Positions 41,416 through 50,643 of a stretch of 64,000 nt of DNA are shown piece after piece; the first letter of the stretch is position 1, and every line of letters starts with the position of its first letter. Source of the stretch: Trebonia sp035294225 (GTDB taxonomy: Bacteria; Actinomycetota; Actinomycetes; Streptosporangiales; Streptosporangiaceae). The stretch lies in NCBI GenBank assembly GCA_035294225.1, contig DATGLH010000026.1, positions 14,732 to 78,731 of the forward strand. The letters run 5' to 3'. The translations under genes and the position numbers were made by a program. The notes below the pieces were generated by a model. That model made no database searches. It had not been told where the DNA came from and saw only the letters and a program-made list of their open reading frames with translations.

Positions 41416-42336
41416 CTAAAACCTGCTGACCACCTCGCTGCCCAGCAGCCGGATGTGCTCGACGTCATCCCGGCCGTACAGGTGGAAGTAGACCGTGTCC
41501 GCGCCCTGGGCCGCCAGGTCCTCGACCACCCGCACCACGTCGCCCGCGGTTCCGGTCACGCCGGCCGCGAGCAGCCGGGCCCCCGGCTCGCCCAGGGACT
41601 CCTTACGGCGCTCCAGGTCTTCGGGCGAGGAGCCGATGCACACCGGGACCGTGGCGGACAGCCGCACCTGCGCCGGGTCGCGCCCGACCACGTCCTCGCA
41701 GATCCGGCGGAAGTTGGCGTACCGCTCGCGCAGGTCAAGGCCGAGCGCGCCGTTGAACTCGTCGGCGTACTTCGCCGCCAGCGCCGGGGTCCGCCTGGCG
41801 CCGGCGCCGCCGATGATGATCTTCGGCCGCGCGGCGGGCCGCGGGATGCTCGCGCAGTCCTGTATCTGGTAGAACTTCCCGTCGAAGCTGAACCGCTCTC
41901 CCGGCCTGGTGTCCCAGAGCCCGGTGATGATCGCCAGCTGCTCTTCGAGCCGGTCGAACCGTTCCCGCAGCGGCGGGAACGGGATGCCGAAGTACTGGTG
42001 CTCCCGCTCGTACCACGCCGCGCCGATGCCCAGCTCGGCCCGGCCGCCGCTCATCTGGTCGACGGTGGCGACCTCGACCGCCAGCTGCCCGGGCAGCCGG
42101 AAGGTCGACGCGGTGACCAGCGTGCCCAGCCGCACCCGGCTGGTCGCCGTCGCCAGCCCGGCGAGCGTGGTCCAGGAGTCGGTCGGCTCGTAGGTGATGT
42201 CGTCGGCGTCGATGCCCAGGTAGTGGTCGGAGCGGAAGAAGGCGTCGAACCCGCCCTCCTCCGCCGCCGTGGCCAGGGCCAGGATCTGCTCGTACGTGGC
42301 ACCGTGGTGGGGTTCGAGCAGCACCCGCAGCCTCAT
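41416..42336 (-). CDS. LLM-class F420-dependent-type oxidoreductase
   Basis: A 306-residue luciferase-like TIM barrel. MRLRVLLEPHHGATYEQIL, GFDAFFRSDHYLG, SRVRLGTLVTASTFRLPGQLA and GRAELGIGAAWYEREH follow the F420-dependent subgroup of actinobacteria; deazaflavin rather than FMN use is inferred from that resemblance. The ATG overlaps the OppF-like stop as ATGA, so the enzyme is coupled to the importer and may act on its cargo. It is the last gene of the operon and is followed by a strong hairpin. Confidence 0.87.
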   Translation of the reverse strand: MRLRVLLEPHHGATYEQILALATAAEEGGFDAFFRSDHYLGIDADDITYEPTDSWTTLAGLATATSRVRLGTLVTASTFRLPGQLAVEVATVDQMSGGRAELGIGAAWYEREHQYFGIPFPPLRERFDRLEEQLAIITGLWDTRPGERFSFDGKFYQIQDCASIPRPAARPKIIIGGAGARRTPALAAKYADEFNGALGLDLRERYANFRRICEDVVGRDPAQVRLSATVPVCIGSSPEDLERRKESLGEPGARLLAAGVTGTAGDVVRVVEDLAAQGADTVYFHLYGRDDVEHIRLLGSEVVSRF

Positions 42337-43403
42337 TCGGCGGCTCCCTTCGCGGCCGCGGTCGTCCCGGCCGCGGCGGTCGTGTCCGTGGCGGCCGGCT
42401 GGGTCAGCGGGAAGTGGCACGCCACCATGTGCCCGGCCGCGAGCTCCCTGGGCCTCGGCTCCTCGCTGGCGCACAGGTCCGCGGCACGCGGGCACCTGGT
42501 GCGGAACCGGCACCCGCTCGGCGGGTGGATCGGCGACGGCGGCTCGCCCTTGATGGTGGCGGCGGCCCGCGCCGCGCCGGGCTCGGTGGACGGTATCGAG
42601 TCGAGCAGCGCCCTGGTGTAGGGGTGCAGCGGCTGCCGGTACACCGCCTCCCCGGGCCCGACCTCGCACAGCTTGCCCAGGTACATCACCGCCACCCGGT
42701 CGCTGACCTGCTTGACCAGGGCCAGGTCGTGCGCGATGAACAGGTAGGACAGGCCGAGCTCGCTGCGGAGCCGCTCGAAGAGGTTCAGCACCTGCGCCTG
42801 GATGAGGACGTCGAGCGAGGAGACCGCCTCGTCGCAGATGAGCAGCGACGGCTCCAGGGCCACCGCGCGGGCGATGGCCACCCGCTGCGCCTGCCCGCCG
42901 GACAGCTCCCTGGGATGCCGCCTGGCGTACCGGGCCGGGTCCAGGCCCACCAGGTCGAGCAGCTCGTCGACCCGCTTGCGGCGCTCGGCGCGGCCGCCGG
43001 CGCGGTAGGCGACCAGCGGCTCCTCGATGATGCTCCGCACCTGCCATTTGGGGTCCAGCGACCCGAAGGGGTCCTGGAACACGAACTGCATGTGCCGCCG
43101 CGCCTGGAGCAGCTTGCGGCCGTGCAGCGCGGTCAGCTCCGTGCCGCGGAAGGTGACGGTCCCGGACTTGGGACGCGGCGCTTGCAGGACGGCCCGGGCG
43201 AGCGTCGACTTGCCCGAGCCGGTCTCGCCGACGATGCCGAGCGTCTCACCGGGCATGACGTCGAACGAGACGCCGGACACCGCCTGCACGACGCCGCCCT
43301 TGGCGCCGCCGCGCTCGCGCACCACGAATTCCTGGACCAGGTCGCGCGCTGAGAGCAGCGGCTGCGCGCCCGCCGGTCCGGCGCCTGATGATCCGGCGCT
43401 CAC
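42333..43403 (-). CDS. Oligopeptide-type ABC importer ATPase, OppF/DppF-like
   Basis: A 356-residue ATPase: Walker A GETGSGKST, signature LSGGQAQRV, Walker B LLICDEAVSSLD, and the C-terminal oligopeptide domain PPSGCRFRTRCPRAADLC, whose cysteines bind an iron-sulphur cluster in some relatives. GTG start at 43403 overlaps the OppD stop as GTGA; the longer frame is a shadow. Confidence 0.9.
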   Translation of the reverse strand: MSAGSSGAGPAGAQPLLSARDLVQEFVVRERGGAKGGVVQAVSGVSFDVMPGETLGIVGETGSGKSTLARAVLQAPRPKSGTVTFRGTELTALHGRKLLQARRHMQFVFQDPFGSLDPKWQVRSIIEEPLVAYRAGGRAERRKRVDELLDLVGLDPARYARRHPRELSGGQAQRVAIARAVALEPSLLICDEAVSSLDVLIQAQVLNLFERLRSELGLSYLFIAHDLALVKQVSDRVAVMYLGKLCEVGPGEAVYRQPLHPYTRALLDSIPSTEPGAARAAATIKGEPPSPIHPPSGCRFRTRCPRAADLCASEEPRPRELAAGHMVACHFPLTQPAATDTTAAAGTTAAAKGAAE

Positions 43404-44392
43404 GCCGTACCTCCGTTCTCGCAGGGGTGCCAGCAGGCCCAGCTGTGGCCGGGGGCATGCTCGGCTAGCACCGGGGCCTTGGTCCGGCAGTCGTCGGCCG
43501 CGTACTGGCAGCGCGGCGCGAACGAGCACCCCGGGGGCAGCGCGCTGGGGTCCGGCGGCCGCCCGCTCACGACGGGCAGGAGCGTGTGCGCCGGCCGTTC
43601 CAGGTGGGGGATCGCGTCGAGCAGCGCCCGCGTGTACCGCATCCGGACGGCGCCGCCGGCGCCGAACAGGCGCCCCGCCGGCGCCTGTTCCACCACCTTG
43701 CCCGCGTACATCACGATGACCTCGTCCGCGTAGGACGCGGCCAGGCCGAGGTCGTGGCTGATCATGATCAGCGCCATGTCCAGCTCCTGCTGCAGCTCCA
43801 GCATGAGCTCCATGATCTGGGCCTGGGTGGTGACATCGAGCGCGGTCGTGGCCTCGTCGGCGATCAGCAGCCTGGGGCGGCAGGCCAGCGCGATCGCGAT
43901 CATCACGCGCTGGCGCATGCCCCCGGAGAGCTGGTGCGGGTACTCGTGGAACCGCCGTTCGGCCGCGGGGATGCGCACCAGCCGGAGCAGCTCGATGGAC
44001 TGCGCCTGCGCTTCCCGCTTGCTCACCTTGCGGTGCGTCCGGATGGCCTCGGCGATCTGCACGCCGACCCGCATCGTCGGGTTGAGCGACCTGGCGGGGT
44101 CCTGGAACACCATGGCCATCTCGGACCCGCGGTGCCTGCGCAGCTCGCTGTCGCTCAGCCCGAGCAGCTCCCGGCCCCGCAGCCGGGCCGATCCGCTGAT
44201 GATCGTGCCCTCCGGCAGCAGCCCCATGATCGCCCGGCAGCTCACGGTCTTCCCGGAGCCGGACTCGCCGATGATGGCGAGCGTGACGCCCGGGCGCACC
44301 GAGAAGCTGACGCCGTCGACGGCGCGTACCTCACGGCCGGCCGTCGCGAAGGCGACCCGCAGGTCCGCGACTTCCAGCAGCGCCTCGCTCAT
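43400..44392 (-). CDS. Oligopeptide-type ABC importer ATPase, OppD/DppD-like
   Basis: A 330-residue ATPase with Walker A GESGSGKTV, signature LSGGMRQRV, Walker B LLIADEATTALD and the C-terminal domain PPGCSFAPRCQYAADDC. The ATG at 44392 overlaps the DppC-like stop as ATGA. It pairs with the next ATPase. Confidence 0.92.
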   Translation of the reverse strand: MSEALLEVADLRVAFATAGREVRAVDGVSFSVRPGVTLAIIGESGSGKTVSCRAIMGLLPEGTIISGSARLRGRELLGLSDSELRRHRGSEMAMVFQDPARSLNPTMRVGVQIAEAIRTHRKVSKREAQAQSIELLRLVRIPAAERRFHEYPHQLSGGMRQRVMIAIALACRPRLLIADEATTALDVTTQAQIMELMLELQQELDMALIMISHDLGLAASYADEVIVMYAGKVVEQAPAGRLFGAGGAVRMRYTRALLDAIPHLERPAHTLLPVVSGRPPDPSALPPGCSFAPRCQYAADDCRTKAPVLAEHAPGHSWACWHPCENGGTA

Positions 44393-45288
44393 TGCACCCC
44401 CCACCGCTCGCGCAGCGCGTCGCCGAGCATGTTCAGCGCGACCACGGTGATCAGCAGGAAGATGGACGGTATCAGCACGTACTCCGGCTGGGCGGTCAGC
44501 ACCTGCTGGCCGTTCGCGATCATGGCGCCCCAGCTCGCCCCGGGCGGCGGGATGCCGTAGCCGAGGAAGTCCAGCGCGCCCTCCAGGATGATCACGACGC
44601 CGATGCCCAGCAGGCTGAACGTGACGATGCCCGGCATGATGTTCGGCAGGACGTGGCGCACGATGATCCGCCAGCCGCGGGTGCCGGACAGCCGGGCGGC
44701 CGTCATGTACGGCAGCCCGCGCACCACCAGCGTGGCGCCGCGCGAGACCCGCCCGAACGCGGGGATGCTGAACACCGCCAGCGCCAGGATCACGTGGAAC
44801 TCGCTGGGCCCGAGCCCCTCGGCGATCACCAGCGCCAGCACCAGGGCGGGGAACGCGATCAGGATGTCGAGCACCCGGGAGATCACCGCGTCCACCCAGC
44901 CGCCGAAGTAGCCGGCCAGGACGCCGAGCGCGCAGCCGATCACCATGCCGATGACGGTGGTCGCGACGCTGACCTCGAACGCCACCCGGCCCCCGTAGAC
45001 GATCTGGGAGAAGATGTCCACGCCGACCTGGTCGGTGCCGAGCCAGTGGCCCGGCGAGAACGGCGGCAGGGACGCGTTGACGATGTTCCCGTTGGTCGGC
45101 GACGGCAGCGTGTAGACCATCGGCCACAGGAAGCACATCGCGAGCACCAGGATCAAGAACCCGGCCGGGACCCACAGCCGCAGCGCGCGGCCCAGCCGTT
45201 GCGTCCGCAGCCGCCTGCTGCTGACCAGGGACGGCAGCGGCGGCGGTGTGGGGGTCGCGAGCGTCGCGTCAGGAATTGGAACTGCCAT
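44389..45288 (-). CDS. Oligopeptide-type ABC permease, DppC/OppC-like
   Basis: A 299-residue membrane protein with a long cytosolic N-terminus, six hydrophobic segments, HWLGTDQVGVDIFSQIVYGGR and the EAA loop region YMTAARLSGTRGWRIIVRHVLPN. It overlaps the DppB-like gene by 20 bases. Confidence 0.92.
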   Translation of the reverse strand: MAVPIPDATLATPTPPPLPSLVSSRRLRTQRLGRALRLWVPAGFLILVLAMCFLWPMVYTLPSPTNGNIVNASLPPFSPGHWLGTDQVGVDIFSQIVYGGRVAFEVSVATTVIGMVIGCALGVLAGYFGGWVDAVISRVLDILIAFPALVLALVIAEGLGPSEFHVILALAVFSIPAFGRVSRGATLVVRGLPYMTAARLSGTRGWRIIVRHVLPNIMPGIVTFSLLGIGVVIILEGALDFLGYGIPPPGASWGAMIANGQQVLTAQPEYVLIPSIFLLITVVALNMLGDALRERWGVQ

Positions 45289-46300
45289 ACCGGATCCTTG
45301 GGTCGAGTACCGCGTACATCAGGTCGGCGAGGAGGTTGCCGAGCACGGTCATCAGCGCGAAGACCAGCACGATCCCCTCGATGAGGGGCACGTCATGGTT
45401 CTGGATGCCGTTCAGCAGGTCCTGGCCGATGCCCGGCACCGTGAAGATCGTCTCGATGATGGCCACCGCGCCGATCAGCGTGCCCAGGTTCAGCCCCACG
45501 ACGGTGATCAGGGTGAACATCGAGTTCCGCAGCGCGTGCCTGATGAGCACCTGCCAGGGCGGGACGCCCTTGGCCTTCGCGGTCACGATGTAGTCCTCGC
45601 GCTGCATCTGCTCCACCAGGTCGGCCCGGAGCAGCCGGGTGTAGACCGCGAACAGCGGGAACCCGATCGCGCAGGCGGGCAGCGTCGTCGCCTTGAGGAA
45701 CGACAGGGGGGTGCTGCCGAGCGATCCCGAGATGACCGGGAACCAGTTCAGCTTGACCGCGAAGACCACGATGAGCAGGAACGCGAACGCGTACGGCGCC
45801 GCGGACAGGCCGATCATGCTCACCGTCAGGCTGAGCCTGTCGACGACGCCGTTCGGCCGCCGCGCCGCGAGCACCGCCACGATGATCGCGAGCAGCAGCG
45901 AGACCACCAGCGAGTACGCCAGCAGCTCCAGGGTGACCGGCAGGTGGGTGGCCAGTTCGGAGTTGACGCTCGATCCGTTGACCGTTGTGCCGAGGTTCCC
46001 GTGCAGCACGTTGACCAGCCAGTGCCAGTACCGCTGCCAGAACGGCTGGTCCAGGCCGAGCGTGTGGTTGAGCGCGGCCACCGCTGAGGGACTGGCGTTC
46101 AGCCCGAGTATCGCCTGGGCGGTGTTGTTCGGCAGCGCGCTCATGACCACGAAGGTCAAGAACGTGACGCCGATGAGCACCGGGATGGCGGCGAGCAGCC
46201 GCCGGCCCACCAGCCGCAGGGCTGGTGAGCCGGCGATCCGGCGCGCGCTGCCGCGCGCGCCGGAGCCACCCTGGAGCTGGATCTGCTGGACCAGCGCCAT
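45269..46300 (-). CDS. Oligopeptide-type ABC permease, DppB/OppB-like
   Basis: A 343-residue membrane protein: LVGRRLLAAIPVLIGVTFLTFVVM is the family's first helix, DQPFWQRYWHWLVNVLHGNLGTT the periplasmic loop, and VTAKAKGVPPWQVLIRHALRN the ATPase-contact loop. It follows the binding lipoprotein by 37 bases. Confidence 0.92.
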   Translation of the reverse strand: MALVQQIQLQGGSGARGSARRIAGSPALRLVGRRLLAAIPVLIGVTFLTFVVMSALPNNTAQAILGLNASPSAVAALNHTLGLDQPFWQRYWHWLVNVLHGNLGTTVNGSSVNSELATHLPVTLELLAYSLVVSLLLAIIVAVLAARRPNGVVDRLSLTVSMIGLSAAPYAFAFLLIVVFAVKLNWFPVISGSLGSTPLSFLKATTLPACAIGFPLFAVYTRLLRADLVEQMQREDYIVTAKAKGVPPWQVLIRHALRNSMFTLITVVGLNLGTLIGAVAIIETIFTVPGIGQDLLNGIQNHDVPLIEGIVLVFALMTVLGNLLADLMYAVLDPRIRYGSSNS

Positions 46301-46337
46301 GTTTGCTAAATCCTCTCCGTAAATCTTCCGGCCGCGA

Positions 46338-48038
46338 TCACGCCGGGTTGTAGTAGACGTCCTCCCACGGGATCGTCGGCACGACCGCGACGGAGGGCAG
46401 CGGCGTGGAGATTCCCGGCCCGTAGACGCCGTGCACCGAGATGTTCGCCGGGGAGAACGTGAAGTAGAACGGCCCGTAGTAGTTCTTGGCGATGTACTCG
46501 GCCGCCTGGTCGTAGTACTGGCACCGCTTGGAGAGCTGCGACGGCGGGAAGCTCTGCGCCTCCTGGAGCAGGGCGTCCAGCTTGGGGTCGTGCACCCCGC
46601 TGAACGGCGACTTGGAGTTGAACCGGAAGCCGACGCCGACGCCGCCTGCCGGGTCGTAGGCGCCCGCGGTCTGCACCATCGCCTCCCAGGACTTCCCGCC
46701 GTTCTTCTCGAACGCGGCGATCAGCCCGGACAGCGGCCAGGACGAGACGCTGACGTGCAGCCCCATCTGCTCCCATTCGGTCCGCAGCGCCTCCATGGTG
46801 TTCTGCGCGGTCTGGATGTTGATCGTGCCGAGCTGGATCGTCACCTTGTCCAGGCCGGTCTCGGCGATCAGCTTCTTGGCCAGCGCCGGGTCATACCCCT
46901 GATAGCCGGGCACGTACTGCTCGTAGCAGATGCCGCCGGGCCCGGTGAACCCCTCCGTGATCGGGTACCTGTTGCCGAAGATCGACTTCAGGATCGGGGC
47001 GAAGTCGGTCGCCGCGTAGATCGCCTGCCGCGCCTTGGGGTTGTTGAACGGCGGGACCGCGGTGTTCAGCTGCAGGTCGTACGGGGACGTGCCGAGGTTG
47101 TTCTCCACCTGCAGGTGCTGCTGCGCCTGGTTGATCAGGGTGGTCGTGGACATGTTCTCGTAGACCTGGCCCTGGTTGGCCAGCAGCGCCTCGTAGGCCG
47201 CCTCGTCGCTGCCGACCGACTTGAACGTGATCCCGTCCAGGTACGGCTTGCCCTTGTCCCAGTAGTTCGGGTTCCTCTTGACCACCAGCTCGCTGTTGGG
47301 GATGTTGTTCACCACCTCGAACGGCCCGGCGCCGACCGGCTTCTGGCCGAACTGCGTGCCTTCCTTCTGCACGGCGGTGGGCGAGGCGATCCAGTTGGCG
47401 ATCGAGTCGAAGAGCTGGTTGATGAACGCGCCGTTCGGCACGATCTGGTGCACCACGATGGTGTACGGCCCGGTCACCTGGATGGCGCCGGGGGCGGGCG
47501 GCTCCGCCGTGCCGGGCGGGCTGCCCTTCGGCGCCGGCTGCATGGCGATGAGCCACGGCGGGTTGAGGCCGTTCTTGATGGCCGTCTCCCCGAGGTCCCG
47601 CTCCCAGTTCCAGTACACCGCCTGCGCGTTGAACGGCGTGCCGTCGGTGAACGTCACGCCCTGGCGGAGGGTGACGGTGACGGTCTTGGCGTCCGGGCTG
47701 AACGTGTAGCCGGTGGCCAGGTCGGGGACCACCTGCCCGCCCGGGCCCAGCTCGAAGAGCTGGCCGTAGATAGCGCTCATGAAGTCCTGGGTGGCGGCGC
47801 CCTCCTTGTTCTCCGCCGGGTCGAGGGTCGTCCACGAACCGGAGTAGCCGGAGCTTTCCAGGACCGTGATCGAGCCGCCCGTCTTGACCGGCGCGGAGGG
47901 CAGCGCGGATCCGGTCGGGCTGCTGGTGCCCGAGGAGGATGACGAACTGCTGCACGCGGCAGCCGCTAGCACTACGGCGGCCGCACCACCGAGGCAGGCC
48001 GTCCGCACTGACAGAAGCCGAGATCTCACGGCATTCAC
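46338..48038 (-). CDS. Oligopeptide-type substrate-binding lipoprotein (SBP_bac_5)
   Basis: A 566-residue lipoprotein; lipobox with C29 and a poly-serine run, then a family 5 binding fold (VPDLATGYTFSPDAKTVTVTLRQGVTFTDGTPFNA, NPNYWDKGKPYLDGI). Ligands of the family include peptides, nickel complexes, glutathione and opines. The GTG at 48038 is the first in-frame start; a GTG four codons later has a somewhat better upstream sequence. It leads the six-gene operon to 41416. Confidence 0.9.
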   Translation of the reverse strand: MNAVRSRLLSVRTACLGGAAAVVLAAAACSSSSSSSGTSSPTGSALPSAPVKTGGSITVLESSGYSGSWTTLDPAENKEGAATQDFMSAIYGQLFELGPGGQVVPDLATGYTFSPDAKTVTVTLRQGVTFTDGTPFNAQAVYWNWERDLGETAIKNGLNPPWLIAMQPAPKGSPPGTAEPPAPGAIQVTGPYTIVVHQIVPNGAFINQLFDSIANWIASPTAVQKEGTQFGQKPVGAGPFEVVNNIPNSELVVKRNPNYWDKGKPYLDGITFKSVGSDEAAYEALLANQGQVYENMSTTTLINQAQQHLQVENNLGTSPYDLQLNTAVPPFNNPKARQAIYAATDFAPILKSIFGNRYPITEGFTGPGGICYEQYVPGYQGYDPALAKKLIAETGLDKVTIQLGTINIQTAQNTMEALRTEWEQMGLHVSVSSWPLSGLIAAFEKNGGKSWEAMVQTAGAYDPAGGVGVGFRFNSKSPFSGVHDPKLDALLQEAQSFPPSQLSKRCQYYDQAAEYIAKNYYGPFYFTFSPANISVHGVYGPGISTPLPSVAVVPTIPWEDVYYNPA

Positions 48039-48205
48039 CTACTCGTGATTATTCGTACGCTGGCATGTGACAAATGAGCAGTCGAGCGTCCAGAGATTTG
48101 TCTTGGATACTCTCACTCGCTCGATGAGCCTGCAAGAAGGAATATTCGATGCCTCCTGATTCCGGATGATGCTTGTACCCCAGCACGTCCGGCCGCGCCG
48201 CGCCC

Positions 48206-48221
48206 TTGTGCCATGGCACAA
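48206..48221. promoter_or_regulatory. Perfect palindrome TTGTGCCATGGCACAA (shared motif, copy 2)
   Basis: A perfect 16-bp palindrome, 168-183 bases upstream of the oligopeptide binding-protein start. It shares TTGTGC-N4-GCACAA with the site at 41322-41337. Confidence 0.55.
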
Positions 48222-48297
48222 AGCGCGCCCGCGCACCGCTTACCTGGCAGTCACAGCGTAGTGAGCAGCCACGGAGATCGGCGTGATCATGGACATC

Positions 48298-48369
48298 TAT
48301 CGACGTGCTGGCATGGGCGGCTATCGGCGTGCCGGCATGGGCGGCTATCGGCGTGCCGGCATGGGCGGC
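48298..48369. repeat. 24-bp tandem repeat (3 copies)
   Basis: Units start at 48298, 48322 and 48346; copies two and three are identical and the first differs at two bases. In the plus frame each encodes YRRAGMGG. Confidence 0.92.
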
Positions 48370-48615
48370 GCCGCCCGGCGGGAGCTTCCGCCGCCCTGCC
48401 CGGCATCCGCCGCCGCGGCGCAGCCGCCTGCCGGTATCAGCCGCCCCATCAGATCCGGGGGCAAACCGGGCATCATGGACTGCGCGGCCCGCCAGGGAGG
48501 CACCTGGTCCCGGGCAACAGGGGGCAAAGACCCCGGCCGTCCGGCTGGACCAGGGCCGCCGGCGAGGTCCTCCAACCCTCGCCGCCCGCTGCGGACGAAT
48601 TGACGGCTCAGGACG

Positions 48616-49737
48616 CTAGCCCCAGACATCCTGCGCGACCTCGGCGATGAGGGCGAGCTTGGCCTTCTGGTCGTCGAGGGTGAGGGCGTTGCCCTCCACC
48701 GTGGAGGAGAAGCCGCACTGGCCGGACAGGCACAGCTGGTCCAGCGGCACGTACCTGGCGGCCTCGTCGATGCGGCGCTTGAGCTCGTCCCTGGACTCCA
48801 GCTCGGGGCGCTTGGTGCTCACCAGGCCGAGCACCACCTGCTTGCCCGGCGGCACGAACCGCAGCGGCTCGAACCCGCCGGACCGCTCGTCGTCGTACTC
48901 CAGGAAGAACCCGTCCACGTCCAGCTCGCTGAACAGCGCCTCGGCCACGAAGTCGTAGCTGCCGGAGGCGACCCAGGAGGACCGGTAGTTGCCCCGGCAC
49001 AGGTGGGTGGCGACCGTCATCCCGGCCGGGCGGTTCCGCACGGCGCCGTTGATCAGGCTGATATACCGCAGGTGCATGTGCTCGGCGTCCTCGCCGCGCT
49101 CGCTGATGTACGCGCGCTGCGCCGGGTCGTTCAGGTACGCCAGGCTGATGTCGTCGACCTGCAGGTACCGGCAGCCCTGCCCGGCCAGCCGCCGCACCTC
49201 CTCCGCGTAGGCGGCCGACAGGTCGGACCAGAACTCCTCGGGGTCGGGGTACACGCTCTCGTCGGCGACGGCGCGGATGCCGGAGCGGTAGTGCACCATG
49301 GACGGCGCGGGGATGGTCAGCTTGGGGACCAGGTCGCCGGCGACCTGCTGCAGGAAGGCGAAGTCCTCGCCGAAGATCGTCTTGTCCATCGTGATGCGCC
49401 GGCTCACCCGGATCGCCGGCGGGGTGAACTCGATCGTGCCCGTGGCGTTGCGGAACTGCGACACCAGGTGCCCGGGAGCCTGGACGATGCCGCCGATCTG
49501 GTAGATGAAGTCCATGTGCCAGGACCCGCGGCGGAACTCGCCGTCGGTCGCCGACTTCAGGCCCGCCTCCCGCTGAAGCGCGACGGCGTCCCGTATCGCC
49601 TCGTCTTCGACGGCCCGCAGCTCGGCCGCGGTGATCTTCCCGGCCGTGAAATCCTCCCGGGCCCTCCGCAGTTCCGGCGGCCGGAGCAGGCTGCCGACGT
49701 GGTCCGCGCGGAACGGGGGACTCGTCCTAGGCGACAT
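48616..49737 (-). CDS. MetE-like single-module protein (YxjG/5-methyl-THF-type family)
   Basis: A 373-residue TIM-barrel protein. Zinc ligands are H-x-C in VATHLCRGNYR, E in FFLEYDDERSGGF and C in LSGQCGFSSTVEGN, the last being typical of the YxjG group. RADHVGSLLRPPEL opens the chain. It resembles neither of the other two MetE-like proteins closely outside the motifs, so three different paralogues are present. It is the last gene of the UGSC operon, 45 bases after the SDR stop. Methyl or other C1/thiol transfer chemistry is likely; methionine synthesis is not assured. Confidence 0.87.
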   Translation of the reverse strand: MSPRTSPPFRADHVGSLLRPPELRRAREDFTAGKITAAELRAVEDEAIRDAVALQREAGLKSATDGEFRRGSWHMDFIYQIGGIVQAPGHLVSQFRNATGTIEFTPPAIRVSRRITMDKTIFGEDFAFLQQVAGDLVPKLTIPAPSMVHYRSGIRAVADESVYPDPEEFWSDLSAAYAEEVRRLAGQGCRYLQVDDISLAYLNDPAQRAYISERGEDAEHMHLRYISLINGAVRNRPAGMTVATHLCRGNYRSSWVASGSYDFVAEALFSELDVDGFFLEYDDERSGGFEPLRFVPPGKQVVLGLVSTKRPELESRDELKRRIDEAARYVPLDQLCLSGQCGFSSTVEGNALTLDDQKAKLALIAEVAQDVWG

Positions 49738-49782
49738 CGTTGCGCACCCTCGCTTCCCTGTTACCCGGGTTATCCGGCGTCG

Positions 49783-50643
49783 TTATCCTGCGTCACCCGG
49801 AGCGGGCGGGCGCCTCGCGAACGGGGCGGACCCGCCGCCGTCGAGGACGAGCGTCTGGCCGGTCATGTAGCCGGCGGCCTCCGAGGCCAGGTACGCCACG
49901 GCGGCCGCGATGTCCTCGGGGTAGCCGGGGCGGCCCACGGCGAGCATGGCCCCGCGCCGCTTGATCTCCGCGTCCACGTCCAGGGCCGGGTCCAGGGACA
50001 GCACCGACCGGGATGTCACGACCATGCCGGGCGCGATCGCGTTGCAGGTGATCCCCCACGGTGCGACGTCGGCGGACAGCGCGCGGGTGAAGCCGAGCAC
50101 CCCCGCCTTCGACGCGGAGTACGCGGTGGACATCGGCGCGGCCACCTGGCCGGCCTGCGAGGAGATGTTGATGATCCGCCCCCACCGCGCCGAGCGCATG
50201 TGCGGCACCGCGAACCGGGACATCAGGTAGGTGCCCCGCAGGTTGACGCTGATGACGAAGTCCCAGACCTCGACCGGCACGTCCTCGATGTCCGCGCGGT
50301 CGAGCCCCTGCGGGGCCGCCGCGCCGTTCACCAGGATGTCCAGCCGCCCGCGCCACGCGGCGGCGGTGTCCACCATCCGCCGCGCGTCCTCGGCCACGGA
50401 GATGTCGCCGAGCAGCGACATCGCGGTCCCGCCGGCCGCGGTGATCTCCTCGACCAGCGCGTCGACGCCGCCCCAGCCGTCGCCGGCGGCGCCGACGACC
50501 TCCTGGCGGCGGTTGGGCACGCCGGCCGGCTGCTTGTCGGTGACCACCACGGCCGTCCCGGACGCGGCGAGCGTGAGGGCGATGGCACGGCCCATGCCGT
50601 CCCGCTTGCCGCATCCGGTGATCAGCGCGACACGGGTGGTCAA
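49783..50643 (-). CDS. SDR family NAD(P)-dependent oxidoreductase of the UGSC operon
   Basis: A 286-residue short-chain dehydrogenase: TGCGKRDGMGRAIAL cofactor loop, DILVNGAAA, NISSQAG and Y-x3-K (YSASKAG). The only workable start is a TTG at 50643, preceded by GGGGAA and overlapping the stop of the 100-residue gene as TTGA; a TTG here may set a lower level of translation. The substrate is unknown, but coupling to the UGSC genes implies the same pathway. Confidence 0.87.
   Translation of the reverse strand: MTTRVALITGCGKRDGMGRAIALTLAASGTAVVVTDKQPAGVPNRRQEVVGAAGDGWGGVDALVEEITAAGGTAMSLLGDISVAEDARRMVDTAAAWRGRLDILVNGAAAPQGLDRADIEDVPVEVWDFVISVNLRGTYLMSRFAVPHMRSARWGRIINISSQAGQVAAPMSTAYSASKAGVLGFTRALSADVAPWGITCNAIAPGMVVTSRSVLSLDPALDVDAEIKRRGAMLAVGRPGYPEDIAAAVAYLASEAAGYMTGQTLVLDGGGSAPFARRPPAPGDAG

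Larger units (their letters stand above)
48039..48615. other. 577-bp spacer with palindrome and 24-bp tandem repeats
   Basis: It contains the probable promoter of the oligopeptide importer (AT-richer tract about 48045-48170), the palindrome at 48206-48221 and a 24-bp repeat at 48298-48369. A plus-strand frame from ATG 48289 (MDIYRRAGMGGYRRAG...) to 48603 reads through the repeat; it has GGAG about 12 bases upstream but no recognisable domain, so I do not call it a gene. Confidence 0.5.

Noticed and set aside
48289..48603. Small plus-strand gene encoding YRRAGMGG repeats
   Set aside because: Only the repeat gives it structure; the downstream residues are Pro/Ala/Gly/Arg-rich with no domain. 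Kept as a repeat, not a gene.
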